Source: ZC4RG30 sp039800965 | GTDB taxonomy: Bacteria > Pseudomonadota > Gammaproteobacteria > Steroidobacterales > Steroidobacteraceae | Reading direction: 5' to 3' | NCBI GenBank assembly: GCA_039800965.1 | Contig: JBDLPS010000221.1 | Location: forward strand, 8,536 to 72,535 | Length of the DNA: 64,000 nt | In this document: positions 35,736 to 43,963 of the stretch, piece after piece | Numbering within the stretch: the first letter of the stretch is position 1 | Layout: every line of letters begins with the position of its first letter | Made by a program: the position numbers and the translations under genes | The notes under the pieces: generated by a model | The model's input: only the letters and a program-made list of their open reading frames with translations | Told to the model about the DNA's origin: nothing | The model's database searches: none

Positions 35736-36956
35736 CTAGTGCAGGCGCCCGCGCCGTTGCCGGTGACGGGCGAAATCCAGCGCGACGAGGATCAGTCCGG
35801 CGGCGGCGCCGAGGATGACCGACGTCGACCCGAAGCGCATGACACACCACCCGGCGGCGGCCACTCCCAGCGCCTGGCCGAGGAAATAGCTCAATGCGAA
35901 GGCGGCGACCGCGGCGCCGCGCCGTTCCGGCGCCATCTGCGTGGCGTTCGTCTGCAGCGTGTTGTGCAGCATGTAGAAACCGACGCCCATCGCGAAGCAG
36001 GCAAGGGCCGCCACGGCGAGGTTCGAGGCCAGGGCGACGATGGTCATGGTGGCGAGGACGAGCGTCCCGCCGAGGCGGATCAGGCCGATCTCGCCGATTC
36101 CGGCCAGCAGTCGCCGCGCCGTGAACGCGAACAGCAGGCCGCCCAGCCCGAACAGCATGGCCGCCGAGCCGGCGAGCGTGAGCGAGATTCCCAGCGTGCG
36201 GTGCAGGTGCGTGGCGAAGAACGCGAAGGCGCCCAGTACCAGCGCACCTTCGAGGAATACCGAGCGCATGACGACGCGCGCCCAGGGTTCGCGCAGCACC
36301 AGCAGGAATTCGCGCAGGAGGCCTGCCTGCGCCACCTGCGATGCGCCGGTGGGTGCGGCGACATCCAGTTGGCGGCGCATCCGCAGCAGCAGCACGGTGC
36401 TCAGTGCGAACAGGGCGGCGATCAGCAGGAAGGGGATCTGGCGCCCGAAGTGGTCTGCGGAAAGTCCGCCGAGGAGCTGGCCCAGCGCGACGCCCAGGAT
36501 CTGGCCGATCGAGAAGCGCGCAAGCACCGGTTGCCGGTGCTCGTAAGGGACCGAATCCCCGATCCATGCCATCGCGAGCGGGATGAGCGCGGCCGAGGTG
36601 ACGCCCGCCAGCACGCGGGCACCGACCAGCGTGCCCAGCCCGGGTGCGAACGCGCACGCCAGCGTGGCGAGCAGGCAGCCGCCGCATCCCCAGGCGATCA
36701 CCCGCAGCTTGCCGAAGCGGTCGCCCACGGGTCCGAAGAACAGCTGGCTTACCGCGTAGCCGAGGGAGAAGCAGGTGATGACCCACGACGCGGCCGACAG
36801 CGGCACGCCGAAATCCGCGCCGAGCCGGGGCAGGAGAGGGTCCATCACGCGCTGTGACATGCCACTGCCGCAACCTGCGATGGCAAGCACCGTGACCGCG
36901 CCGATCACCAGCCTTTCGCGCGTGGCGGCATCCTGTTGCGACGGAAGGGGATTCAC
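35736..36956 (-). CDS. MFS transporter, drug/metabolite exporter type
   Basis: 406-residue major facilitator with 12 predicted helices. The motif between helices 2 and 3 reads FGPVGDRFGKLRVI, the classical MFS motif A, and the early sequence MDPLLPRLGADFGVPLSAASW resembles the proton-dependent exporter families (drug or sugar efflux). Substrate cannot be told. I chose the GTG at 36956 (VNPLPSQQ) because upstream residues are not transporter-like. It diverges from the HAD gene with only 23 bp between the starts, so the promoters must overlap coding sequence. uvrA follows 41 bp downstream on the same strand. Confidence 0.85.
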   Translation of the reverse strand: MNPLPSQQDAATRERLVIGAVTVLAIAGCGSGMSQRVMDPLLPRLGADFGVPLSAASWVITCFSLGYAVSQLFFGPVGDRFGKLRVIAWGCGGCLLATLACAFAPGLGTLVGARVLAGVTSAALIPLAMAWIGDSVPYEHRQPVLARFSIGQILGVALGQLLGGLSADHFGRQIPFLLIAALFALSTVLLLRMRRQLDVAAPTGASQVAQAGLLREFLLVLREPWARVVMRSVFLEGALVLGAFAFFATHLHRTLGISLTLAGSAAMLFGLGGLLFAFTARRLLAGIGEIGLIRLGGTLVLATMTIVALASNLAVAALACFAMGVGFYMLHNTLQTNATQMAPERRGAAVAAFALSYFLGQALGVAAAGWCVMRFGSTSVILGAAAGLILVALDFARHRQRRGRLH

Positions 36957-36979
36957 GCCTGCATGGTACCGTAGCGCGC

Positions 36980-37636
36980 ATGTTCGACGCGGTGCTCTTC
37001 GACATGGATGGCTTGCTGCTGGATTCCGAGCGCGTGCTGATGCGCGCGTGGGTGGCGGCCGCGGAGGAAGAGGGCATCGCGATCCATCCTGAGGTCTACG
37101 CAGGTGTCGTCGGTCGTGCTGCGGCGGATTCGCATCGCCTCTTTGCCGAGATGTTCCGCGGTGATGTCGTGCATGCCCGGATGCGCCGCAAGGTCGAATC
37201 GTCCCTCGCGCGCCGCCGTGGCGGAGTGGTTTTCCCACTCAAGGATGGCGTCGTCGAGCTGCTGGAGGCTTTGCGCGGGCGTGGCGTGCCCTGTGCCGTG
37301 GCGTCGTCCTCCGGCGTCGACGAAATCAGGCAGCGTCTCGCCGCAGTCGGGGTGCTGCAGCATTTCGTTGCAGTGGCGGGTGGCGACGAGGTGCCCCGCG
37401 GCAAGCCGGACCCGGCGGTTTACGCCCTGGCGGCATCGCGTCTCGGCGTCCCGCCCTCGGCCTGCCTCGCCTTCGAGGACAGCGAGAACGGGGCCAGGGC
37501 GGCGCTGGCGGCCGGTGCATCGCTCGTCGTGGTGCCCGATCTGCGGCGTCCGGTCGAAGAGGTGATGGCCCGGTGCCTGTTCGAACTCGAGTCGTTACGC
37601 GAGGCCGTCGGGCACCTGCCGCGCTGGTTCCCCTGA
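36980..37636 (+). CDS. HAD-superfamily hydrolase, beta-phosphoglucomutase/phosphatase-like
   Basis: 218-residue cytoplasmic HAD subfamily IA enzyme. Motif I is VLFDMDGLLLDSE (nucleophile Asp8, acid/base Asp10), a helical cap follows (about 15-85), motif II is VASSSGVDEI, motif III includes GKPDPAVY, and motif IV is AFEDSENGARAAL. Family members dephosphorylate sugar phosphates or phosphoglycolate or isomerise glucose phosphate; the cap sequence does not let me choose. The ATG at 36980 starts directly at motif I. A lipoprotein methyltransferase-like gene follows after 50 bp. Confidence 0.87.
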   Translation: MFDAVLFDMDGLLLDSERVLMRAWVAAAEEEGIAIHPEVYAGVVGRAAADSHRLFAEMFRGDVVHARMRRKVESSLARRRGGVVFPLKDGVVELLEALRGRGVPCAVASSSGVDEIRQRLAAVGVLQHFVAVAGGDEVPRGKPDPAVYALAASRLGVPPSACLAFEDSENGARAALAAGASLVVVPDLRRPVEEVMARCLFELESLREAVGHLPRWFP

Positions 37637-37686
37637 TGCTTCCTGCTACAGTTCGCAAAACCAACAAGAACCTCCAAGGGGGAGTC

Positions 37687-38463
37687 ATGTCCAGGATGAA
37701 TGCCCTGCTTGCCGCCACGGCGTTGGCGGCGGTCCTCGCCACGACGGCGGGCTGCGTCACCCCGGGAGGCGCCGCGAAGCCGTCGGCCGCCGCCGCTGCG
37801 GTGGCGGACACGGCTCGCCCCGACGCCGACCGCGCCCGCGACGCGGATCGCAAGCCGGCCGAACTCATCGCCTTTGCCGGCATCAAGGCCGGGGACAAGG
37901 TCGGCGACATCATGCCGGGTGGCGGTTACTTCACCCGCCTGTTCAGCGTCGTCGTCGGCCCCAAGGGCGCCGTCCATGCGCTGCCGCCTGCGCGGGCTGC
38001 CAATGCGCCGGCCAACGCACCGGACCCGGCGGCCGCCGTGAAGGCCATCGCTGCCGACGCGCATTACGCCAACGTCAAGGTGGGTTCATCGGATGTCGCA
38101 ACGCCGGTGGCCGAGAAGCTCGACGTCATGTGGACGTCGCTCAACTACCATGACCTGCAGAACCGCCCGAACGCCGACCTCAAGGCGTTCAACAAGTGGG
38201 TTTACGACTCGCTGAAGCCCGGCGGTACCTACATCGTGATCGACCACGCGGCCAAGGCCGGCGCCGGCAAGACCACGACTTCCACGCTGCACCGTATCGA
38301 GCCTGCCTTCGTGAAGCAGGAAGTCCTGGCGGCCGGTTTCCGCTTCGCCGGCGAGACCGCGGCCCTGCAGAACCCGGCGGACGACCATTCGCAGGTCGTG
38401 CGCGAGTCGGGCATCCGTGGCAAGACTGACCAGTTCGTATTCAAGTTCCGCAAACCGAAGTAA
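37687..38463 (+). CDS. Exported lipoprotein resembling a SAM-dependent methyltransferase
   Basis: 258-residue protein with a lipoprotein signal (MNALLAATALAAVLATTAGC, Cys at about 23) followed by an Ala-rich linker and a class I methyltransferase-like Rossmann fold (about 60-255): VGDIMPGGGYFTRLFS occupies the SAM-binding loop position, VMWTSLNYHDL the motif IV region, and LKPGGTYIVIDH the motif after beta strand 5. Exported proteins of this kind are widespread, and how they would obtain SAM outside the cytoplasm is unclear, so the enzyme function is doubtful. A strong GGGGGAG site precedes the ATG at 37687. The next gene starts 2 bp after its stop. Confidence 0.8.
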   Translation: MSRMNALLAATALAAVLATTAGCVTPGGAAKPSAAAAAVADTARPDADRARDADRKPAELIAFAGIKAGDKVGDIMPGGGYFTRLFSVVVGPKGAVHALPPARAANAPANAPDPAAAVKAIAADAHYANVKVGSSDVATPVAEKLDVMWTSLNYHDLQNRPNADLKAFNKWVYDSLKPGGTYIVIDHAAKAGAGKTTTSTLHRIEPAFVKQEVLAAGFRFAGETAALQNPADDHSQVVRESGIRGKTDQFVFKFRKPK

Positions 38464-38465
38464 CC

Positions 38466-39692
38466 ATGAAACTACGCCGTGCCGCGCACCTGCTGACGTG
38501 GGTTGTCGCCCTGATGCCCATGCTGGCCGCTGCCGCCAGCCAATCCGACCTCCTGCTGCCCCGGGGCGTGACCCTGCCCAAGGGCGTCGAGGTGCCCAAC
38601 GACACGGCGATCGCCATCTACATGCCGGCGTCGAAGCTGAAATCGCGCAGCTTCGTGCAGGGTGCGGGCATGTGGGCCGAACCGGGCAAGGCGCTCGAGG
38701 AGGCGCGCAGCAGCGTGGCCGCCAAGCTCTTCCCGAAGGTGTTGCCGGCGGGGCCGGGGATGACGGGCCAGTACGGCCTGCTTCTCGCCGTGCAGCCGGA
38801 CTGGAACTTCGATGGCGGCAACCTGAAGCTGGAGCTGCGCTATCGCGTCTACGATCCCGCAGGGCAGATGCTGCGCGAGGGCGTGCAGTTGCAGACGGCC
38901 GGCATGAACTCCTCCGGTACGCTCGGCGGCTTCCGCGCGGCGAGCTACAAGGGGATGCAGATGGTGCTCGTCGACATCCTCAAGGAGCTCAAGCCCTCGG
39001 CCGCGGCCTTCCCGCCGTCGGGTTCGCTCGCCGACGTGCCGCCGGCGCGCCTGTTCAACAAGACCAAGGCCGTCGCCACAGGCACCGGCTTCGTGATCAA
39101 CAAGAACGGCCAGTTGATGACCGCTGCACACGTGTTGCGCGACTGCCTTCTCGTCGAGGCGACCCGCGAAGGCCAGCATTTCGACGCAAGGCAGAAGGCC
39201 GCCAGCGATCTGCTGGACCTTGCGGTGCTGGATACCGGCCGTGACCTCGGTCCCGGCTTGCCGCTGCGCGTAGGACAGACCCTCACGCTCGGTGAATCCA
39301 TCACGAACGTCGGTTTCCCGCTGCAGGACCTCCTCGCCGGCACGCCGAACCTGACGCGCGGCAACGTCAGCGCCCGCGCCGGCCTCAAGGGTTCCGTCGG
39401 CCAGTTCCAGTTCTCCGCGCCGATCCAGCCGGGCTCCAGCGGCGGTCCCGTCGTGTCCGATGGCGGCGAACTTCTGGGCGTCACGGTGAGCACCTTGAAT
39501 GTGGCAGCCCTCGCCAGCCGCGGGCTGGTGCCGCAGAACGTCAACTTCGCCCTCGACGCGAAACACGCCGCGGCCTTCATGCGCCGCGAAGGCGTGGAGT
39601 TCGCCGAGGTCGCGCCCCGGACCAACGGCAGCATGCAGATGGCCAACGACGCGGCCCTGTCCTCGGTCGTGCAGCTCAGCTGCTATCAATAG
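38466..39692 (+). CDS. Exported trypsin-like serine protease (S1C-like)
   Basis: 408-residue protein with a Sec signal peptide (1-24, ending LAAAASQ), an N-terminal beta-rich domain of unknown role (30-180), and a C-terminal trypsin-like domain (about 190-380). Catalytic residues fit: His222 in MTAAHVL, Asp251 in DLLDLAVLD and Ser325 in PGSSGGPVV. There is no PDZ domain after the protease, unlike DegP. The N-terminal domain may sense or bind a partner. It lies between the lipoprotein methyltransferase-like gene and a small unknown exported protein, probably in one operon. Confidence 0.82.
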   Translation: MKLRRAAHLLTWVVALMPMLAAAASQSDLLLPRGVTLPKGVEVPNDTAIAIYMPASKLKSRSFVQGAGMWAEPGKALEEARSSVAAKLFPKVLPAGPGMTGQYGLLLAVQPDWNFDGGNLKLELRYRVYDPAGQMLREGVQLQTAGMNSSGTLGGFRAASYKGMQMVLVDILKELKPSAAAFPPSGSLADVPPARLFNKTKAVATGTGFVINKNGQLMTAAHVLRDCLLVEATREGQHFDARQKAASDLLDLAVLDTGRDLGPGLPLRVGQTLTLGESITNVGFPLQDLLAGTPNLTRGNVSARAGLKGSVGQFQFSAPIQPGSSGGPVVSDGGELLGVTVSTLNVAALASRGLVPQNVNFALDAKHAAAFMRREGVEFAEVAPRTNGSMQMANDAALSSVVQLSCYQ

Positions 39693-39702
39693 GAAGGCAT
39701 CG

Positions 39703-40257
39703 ATGAAAAGGATGATGGTCCTCGCGGTGCTCTCCGCCGCCCCGGTCTTCGCCGCCCAGGCCGAAGAGTCCGTCGCGCCCCTGCCGGCGATGAATTTCAC
39801 CAGTTCGCTGGCGGCCGACCAGCTCTACGGGTTGGTGAAGGAAAACCCGGCCTTCGGGTCCCTCGAGAAGAACCTGGTCGGCAGCCCGATCCAGTTGCGG
39901 ATCACCCATACGCTGCAGCCGACCGCCGGCGGCATGGCGACCGGACTGCTGTCGGCCATCTGGACCGGCGGCACGCTCGGCTTGCTGCCGATGGTCACGA
40001 ACAACGACCTCGTGCTGCACTATGAAGTGCTCGTGAACGGCAAATCGCTGGTCTCCTACAGCTTCCAGCGCAATTTCACCCGCGCGGTGAACATCTGGAA
40101 GCAGGATGATCCGACCTACGGGCTGGGCGACCAGGGGCTCGCCTGGGCCCGGACCACCGCGACGGATTTTGCCGCGCAGGCGGCGCGCAGCGCGGAGATG
40201 GCGTCGCTCGCCCGCGAGTACGCGTACTTCTTCGGCGAAGCTGCATCCAAGCCATGA
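39703..40257 (+). CDS. Exported protein of unknown function
   Basis: 184-residue protein that I do not recognise. It has a signal peptide (KRMMVLAVLSAAPVFAAQA, cleavage near residue 20), a mixed alpha/beta body, and one glycine-rich hydrophobic stretch at about 75-95 (GGMATGLLSAIWTGGTLGLL) that could be a membrane segment or amphipathic hairpin. The start at 39703 has an AGGAAGG ribosome-binding site. Its TGA overlaps the ATG of the next gene (ATGA at 40254-40257). The surrounding genes also encode exported proteins of unclear role. Confidence 0.65.
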   Translation: MKRMMVLAVLSAAPVFAAQAEESVAPLPAMNFTSSLAADQLYGLVKENPAFGSLEKNLVGSPIQLRITHTLQPTAGGMATGLLSAIWTGGTLGLLPMVTNNDLVLHYEVLVNGKSLVSYSFQRNFTRAVNIWKQDDPTYGLGDQGLAWARTTATDFAAQAARSAEMASLAREYAYFFGEAASKP

Positions 40258-41261
40258 TCCGCGCGGCGGTGATGGTACTGGCGGTGTCGATGCTGTCCGG
40301 CGTCGCGCCGGCCCGTGCCGCGACCTGCGACCGGGCCTGCCTCGAAGGCATCGCGGACCGTTACCTCGAGGCCCTGCTGGCCCACGATCCGTCGAAGGCT
40401 CCGTTGGCCCGTGGCGCGCGTTACGCCGAGAACAACGTGGTGCTGCCGTTGCCCGACGGCCTGTGGCGCACGGTCACCGGCCTTGGGGCCTATCGGCTGA
40501 AAGTCACCGACCCGACCTGGCAGACCGTCGGCTTCTACGCCAAGGTGCAGGAGAACGGCGCGCCCGTCCTGCTGGCGACCTTCCTCAAGGTGGAGGGAGG
40601 GCGCATCACCGAAATCGATGCACAGGTGGCGCGCCTGACCGATACGACGGGCAGCGGAACCCCGGCGAACCTGCGCGAGGACAAGCTCGGCGATGCACCG
40701 CGTTCCCAGTTCCTCTCGGAACTGCCCGTCGCGGCTCGCCGTTCCCGGGCCGAGCTGGCGGCCATTGCCGACAGCTACTACACCGGCCTCGAGAACAACC
40801 GGGGCACCAAGGTGCCGCCGTTCGCCGACGACTGCCTGCGCCTCGAGAACGGCACGCCGACTTCCGGTCGTCCCGTGCCCCCGGGCGCACAGCCCAACGG
40901 CATGAACCATGGCTGCCGGGAGGCTTTCGGTCTTGGGTATTACCGGGACGACACGCGCCTGCGCAACCGGCGCATCCTCGCGATCGACGAAGCGCGCGGA
41001 CTCGTCTATGCAACCGTGTTCTTCGACCACGATGCGTCCCTCCGGCATTACACGCTCAACGATGGCCGCGAAATCGAGGTCCGGAACACCGGTCCGTGGA
41101 CCTGGAGCACGCAGGAGCTCTTCCAGGTGAATGCCGACGGGAAGATCAGCCAGGTCGAGGCCGTTCTGATGGCCGTTCCCTATGGCCAGCGACCGGCCTT
41201 CCGCACCGGGCAGCATTTCCCGAGTCCGCAGGCCGACCGGGACGGATTCAAGGAGTACTGA
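40254..41261 (+). CDS. Exported protein with two NTF2-like domains
   Basis: 335-residue protein with a Sec signal peptide (1-22, ending APARA). The mature part seems to hold two related cone-shaped NTF2/SnoaL-type domains: about 25-135, starting RACLEGIADRYLEALLAHDP, and about 175-325, starting RSRAELAAIADSYYTGLENN. Both open with a similar helix and end in beta strands such as YATVFFDHDASLRHY. Paired cysteines occur near the N-terminus and around residue 200. No catalytic residue set can be named. It overlaps the previous gene by 4 bases and is followed after 3 bp by a small membrane protein. Confidence 0.65.
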   Translation: MIRAAVMVLAVSMLSGVAPARAATCDRACLEGIADRYLEALLAHDPSKAPLARGARYAENNVVLPLPDGLWRTVTGLGAYRLKVTDPTWQTVGFYAKVQENGAPVLLATFLKVEGGRITEIDAQVARLTDTTGSGTPANLREDKLGDAPRSQFLSELPVAARRSRAELAAIADSYYTGLENNRGTKVPPFADDCLRLENGTPTSGRPVPPGAQPNGMNHGCREAFGLGYYRDDTRLRNRRILAIDEARGLVYATVFFDHDASLRHYTLNDGREIEVRNTGPWTWSTQELFQVNADGKISQVEAVLMAVPYGQRPAFRTGQHFPSPQADRDGFKEY

Positions 41262-41264
41262 GCC

Positions 41265-41612
41265 ATGTACGAGGCACGGCACGAGCGTCCGCTTCACCGC
41301 CGCGGATTCGTCCGTCGTCTCGTTGCTCATGCCGGCGCCGCCGTTGCGCTCGTCACGGGCTCGCTTTGCCTCGGCATGGTCGGGTACATGCATTACGAAG
41401 GGTTGCCGGCGGTCGATGCCTTCCTCAACGCCGCCATGCTGCTCGGTGGCATGGGGCCGGTCGACGTGCCCCGCAGCGTCGCCGGCAAGCTGTTCGCCGG
41501 CGCCTATGCCCTGTATGCCGGCCTGATGTTCCTCGTCACCGCTGCCCTGATGTTCACGCCGGTGATGCACCGCCTCCTCCATCGCTTCCACTGGACCGAA
41601 GACGAGCGCTGA
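41265..41612 (+). CDS. Small membrane protein with a potassium-channel-like pore layout
   Basis: 115-residue integral membrane protein: helix 1 (about 22-42, AGAAVALVTGSLCLGMVGY), a re-entrant-looking segment (about 47-66), helix 2 (about 74-97), then a charged tail. The segment order and the words HYEGLPAVDAFLNAAMLLGGMGPVD and AGKLFAGAYALYAG resemble the two-helix ion-channel fold (turret, pore helix, filter, inner helix), but the filter TVGYGD is replaced by GGMGPV at 61-66, so K+ selectivity is unlikely. The function is unknown. It is the last gene of the group that starts at 37687. Confidence 0.6.
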   Translation: MYEARHERPLHRRGFVRRLVAHAGAAVALVTGSLCLGMVGYMHYEGLPAVDAFLNAAMLLGGMGPVDVPRSVAGKLFAGAYALYAGLMFLVTAALMFTPVMHRLLHRFHWTEDER

Positions 41613-41623
41613 CCCTGTCACCG

Positions 41624-41638
41624 CCCCGCCGGGCGGGG
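41624..41638 (+). terminator. Possible hairpin after the small membrane protein gene
   Basis: CCCCGC (41624-41629) and GCGGGG (41633-41638) form a 6-bp GC stem with a CGG loop, 12 bp after the stop codon. No U-run follows. It may separate the upstream group from the secretion operon that begins at 41709. Confidence 0.25.
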
Positions 41639-41708
41639 TAGACCGGTGTTTTCGAGGGGCGTTTCCCTACCTTGCGGCGGACCGGCGATTCCCCGAACGT
41701 CTGCCCCC

Positions 41709-42338
41709 GTGAAATACCGTGGCCCTCAATCCGCGTTCCTGCTGTGCCTGGTCCTCGCTTCGCGGGCGGCCTTCGCGGACATCTTCATGTTCGTGGATGC
41801 CTCGGGCGCGGTGCATTACAGCGACGTGCCGGACGACCCCCGATACGAGGTCGTGGCCCGGACCCCGGCCCGCGAAGGGGAGCAGCCGCAACCCGTGCCG
41901 GGACTGGCCCCGGGCGCGACCCCCACCGCCTATGACGCGGCCATCCATGTGGCATCGGCCGCGGCGGAGGTGCCCCCGGCGCTCGTCCGGGCCGTCATCA
42001 CGGTGGAATCGGGCTTCAATCCCAGGGCCCAGTCGCGGGCCGGCGCGAAGGGCCTGATGCAACTGATGCCGGAGACCGCCCGCCGCTATGGGGTCTCCGA
42101 TGCCTTCGATCCGGAACAGAACATACAGGGTGGAACCCGCTACCTGGCGGACCTGATTGCCCGGTTCGGACGTGAAAACCTTGAACTGGTACTCGCTGCG
42201 TACAACGCGGGCGAGACGGCCGTCGCAAAGTACGGCAATCGAATCCCGCCCTATCGCGAAACGCTGCATTATGTCCCCAATGTGATACGTCTCTTCCGGG
42301 CCCTGAGCGCCCGCGAGACCAGGACGGCTGGAGGATGA
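41709..42338 (+). CDS. Periplasmic lytic transglycosylase (SLT family) at the head of the secretion operon
   Basis: 209-residue exported muramidase-like enzyme. A signal peptide (1-24, ending RAAFA) is followed by a DUF4124-like strand region (IFMFVDASGAVHYSDVPDD) and an SLT domain (about 75-195) with the catalytic Glu in AVITVESGFNPRAQSRAGAKGLMQLMPETA and the AYNAGETAVAKYG block. It cuts peptidoglycan glycan strands. I prefer the GTG at 41709, which puts the signal peptide at the N-terminus; an in-frame ATG at 41646 would add 21 poor residues. The last 4 bases overlap gspG, so it is probably used to make room for the secretion channel. Confidence 0.85.
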   Translation: MKYRGPQSAFLLCLVLASRAAFADIFMFVDASGAVHYSDVPDDPRYEVVARTPAREGEQPQPVPGLAPGATPTAYDAAIHVASAAAEVPPALVRAVITVESGFNPRAQSRAGAKGLMQLMPETARRYGVSDAFDPEQNIQGGTRYLADLIARFGRENLELVLAAYNAGETAVAKYGNRIPPYRETLHYVPNVIRLFRALSARETRTAGG

Positions 42339-42775
42339 GCGGCATGAGGACGAGGTACGGAGCGCGGAAGGCGCAGGCGGGATTCACCCTGCTGGAGCTG
42401 CTGGTGGTCATGGTGATCATCGGCTTGCTCGCGGGCTTTGTTGCGCCGCGATATTTCGCCCAGGTCGGCAAATCCGAGGTCAAGGCGGCCCGGGCCCAGA
42501 TCGATGCCCTCGACAAGGCCCTCGAGCAGTACCGCATCGACATGGGTCACCTGCCGAGTGCGTCGCAGGGGCTGGAGGCACTCAACGTGGCGCCGCAGGG
42601 CGAGACGGGCTGGTCCGGTCCCTACCTCAAGAAGGCCGTGCCGCTGGATCCCTGGGGCAATGCCTACGTCTATGCCGTTCCCGGCACGCACGGCAACGAC
42701 TTCGACCTCTTCTCGTTCGGCAAGGATGGTCGCGAAGGCGGCAAGGGCGAGGACGCGGACATCGGGAACTGGTGA
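42335..42775 (+). CDS. gspG: Major type II secretion pseudopilin GspG
   Basis: 146-residue pseudopilin. A short basic leader ends at the prepilin peptidase site AG/FTLLELLVVMVIIG, with the conserved Glu at mature position 5, then the hydrophobic helix and a globular domain with the GspG features PSASQGLEAL, GPYLKKAVPLDPWGNAYVY and the terminal DIGNW. It forms the piston-like pseudopilus that pushes folded substrates through the secretin. No prepilin peptidase (GspO/PilD) gene is in this operon, so it must be encoded elsewhere. It overlaps the transglycosylase gene by 4 bases, and gspF follows after 3. Confidence 0.94.
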   Translation: MSGMRTRYGARKAQAGFTLLELLVVMVIIGLLAGFVAPRYFAQVGKSEVKAARAQIDALDKALEQYRIDMGHLPSASQGLEALNVAPQGETGWSGPYLKKAVPLDPWGNAYVYAVPGTHGNDFDLFSFGKDGREGGKGEDADIGNW

Positions 42776-42778
42776 CCG

Positions 42779-43963
42779 ATGCGCTTCAGGGTCAAAGCCA
42801 TCGGCCCGGCGCGGGATGTGGTGTCCTGTGTCATCGAGGCGGCGGACGAGGGTGACGCGCGGCGCCAGGCGTCTGCTTCGGGCCTCGCGCCGTTGTCCGT
42901 CGCGCGCGAACGCACGCTGGCCTTCGGGGTGGCGCGCGGCCGGCTGGATCTCGTGACCTTCAGCCAGGAGCTCGTGGCCCTGGTCGAGGCGGGGCTCTCC
43001 CTCGTCGAATCCATCGAGACGCTCGCCGAGAAGGAAGCCAATCCGGTGGTGCGCCGATCCATGGAACAGATCCTCGCGAGGCTCCGTGAAGGACGCACGC
43101 TGGGGGCGGCGCTCGCCGAACACCCGGCCCTGTTCCCGCCACTCTATGTGTCCACGGTCAGGGCCAGCGAGCGCACCGGCGCGCTGCGGGAATCGCTGCT
43201 GCGTTTCGTGGCCTACCAGAAGCAGGTCGATGTACTGCGCAAGAGCCTCGTCAATGCCTCCATCTACCCGGCGGTGCTGTGCGTCGCCGGTCTGCTGGTC
43301 GTCGGATTCCTCATGGGTTACGTCGTGCCGCGTTTCAGCGCGCTGTACGAGGACATGGGCAGCGGCCTGCCATTCGCCTCGCGCATGCTCATGCGCTGGG
43401 GCCGCTTCATGGATGCGCATGCGATGGGCATGCTCGTCGGCGTCGTGGCGCTGGTCGCCGGCGCCGTCTACGTGTTCACCCGCGCATCGTTCCGGGCCGC
43501 GATCGGCGCGCGCATCGCACGGATCCCGCATCTTGGCGAACGGATCCGCATCTACCAGCTGGCACGCCTGTACCGGACGATCGGCATGCTGCAGCGGGGC
43601 GGCACACCGATGGTGACCGCGATGCGCATGTCGGACGGCCTTCTGGGCGCCGAACTGCGCGAACCCTTCGAACGTTCCATCCGCTGGGTGCGGGAAGGCC
43701 GCTCCGTGGCCGATGCCATGGAAGAAGCCGGACTGACCACGCCCGTGGCGACGCGCATGCTCCGCGTGGGCGAGCGCAGCGGCAACATGGGCGAGATGAT
43801 GGAGCGCATCGCCGCGTTCTACGACGAGGAACTCGCGCGCTGGGTGGGCTTTGTCACGCGTCTCGTCGAACCGCTGCTGATGAGCGTCATCGGCATCGCC
43901 ATCGGTGTCATCGTCGTGTTGATGTACTTCCCCATCTTCGAGCTCGCGGGGAGCATCCAGTGA
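42779..43963 (+). CDS. gspF: Type II secretion inner-membrane platform protein GspF
   Basis: 394-residue polytopic platform protein with the duplicated GspF/PilC domain. First copy: about 55-180, FSQELVALVEAGLSLVESIETLAEKE, then the first helix at about 165-185. Second copy: about 260-385, LARLYRTIGMLQRGGTPMVTAM, then the last helix VIGIAIGVIVVLMYFPIFEL. It couples the ATPase GspE to pseudopilus assembly. Length is typical. The TGA overlaps the ATG of gspE by one base. Confidence 0.94.
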   Translation: MRFRVKAIGPARDVVSCVIEAADEGDARRQASASGLAPLSVARERTLAFGVARGRLDLVTFSQELVALVEAGLSLVESIETLAEKEANPVVRRSMEQILARLREGRTLGAALAEHPALFPPLYVSTVRASERTGALRESLLRFVAYQKQVDVLRKSLVNASIYPAVLCVAGLLVVGFLMGYVVPRFSALYEDMGSGLPFASRMLMRWGRFMDAHAMGMLVGVVALVAGAVYVFTRASFRAAIGARIARIPHLGERIRIYQLARLYRTIGMLQRGGTPMVTAMRMSDGLLGAELREPFERSIRWVREGRSVADAMEEAGLTTPVATRMLRVGERSGNMGEMMERIAAFYDEELARWVGFVTRLVEPLLMSVIGIAIGVIVVLMYFPIFELAGSIQ

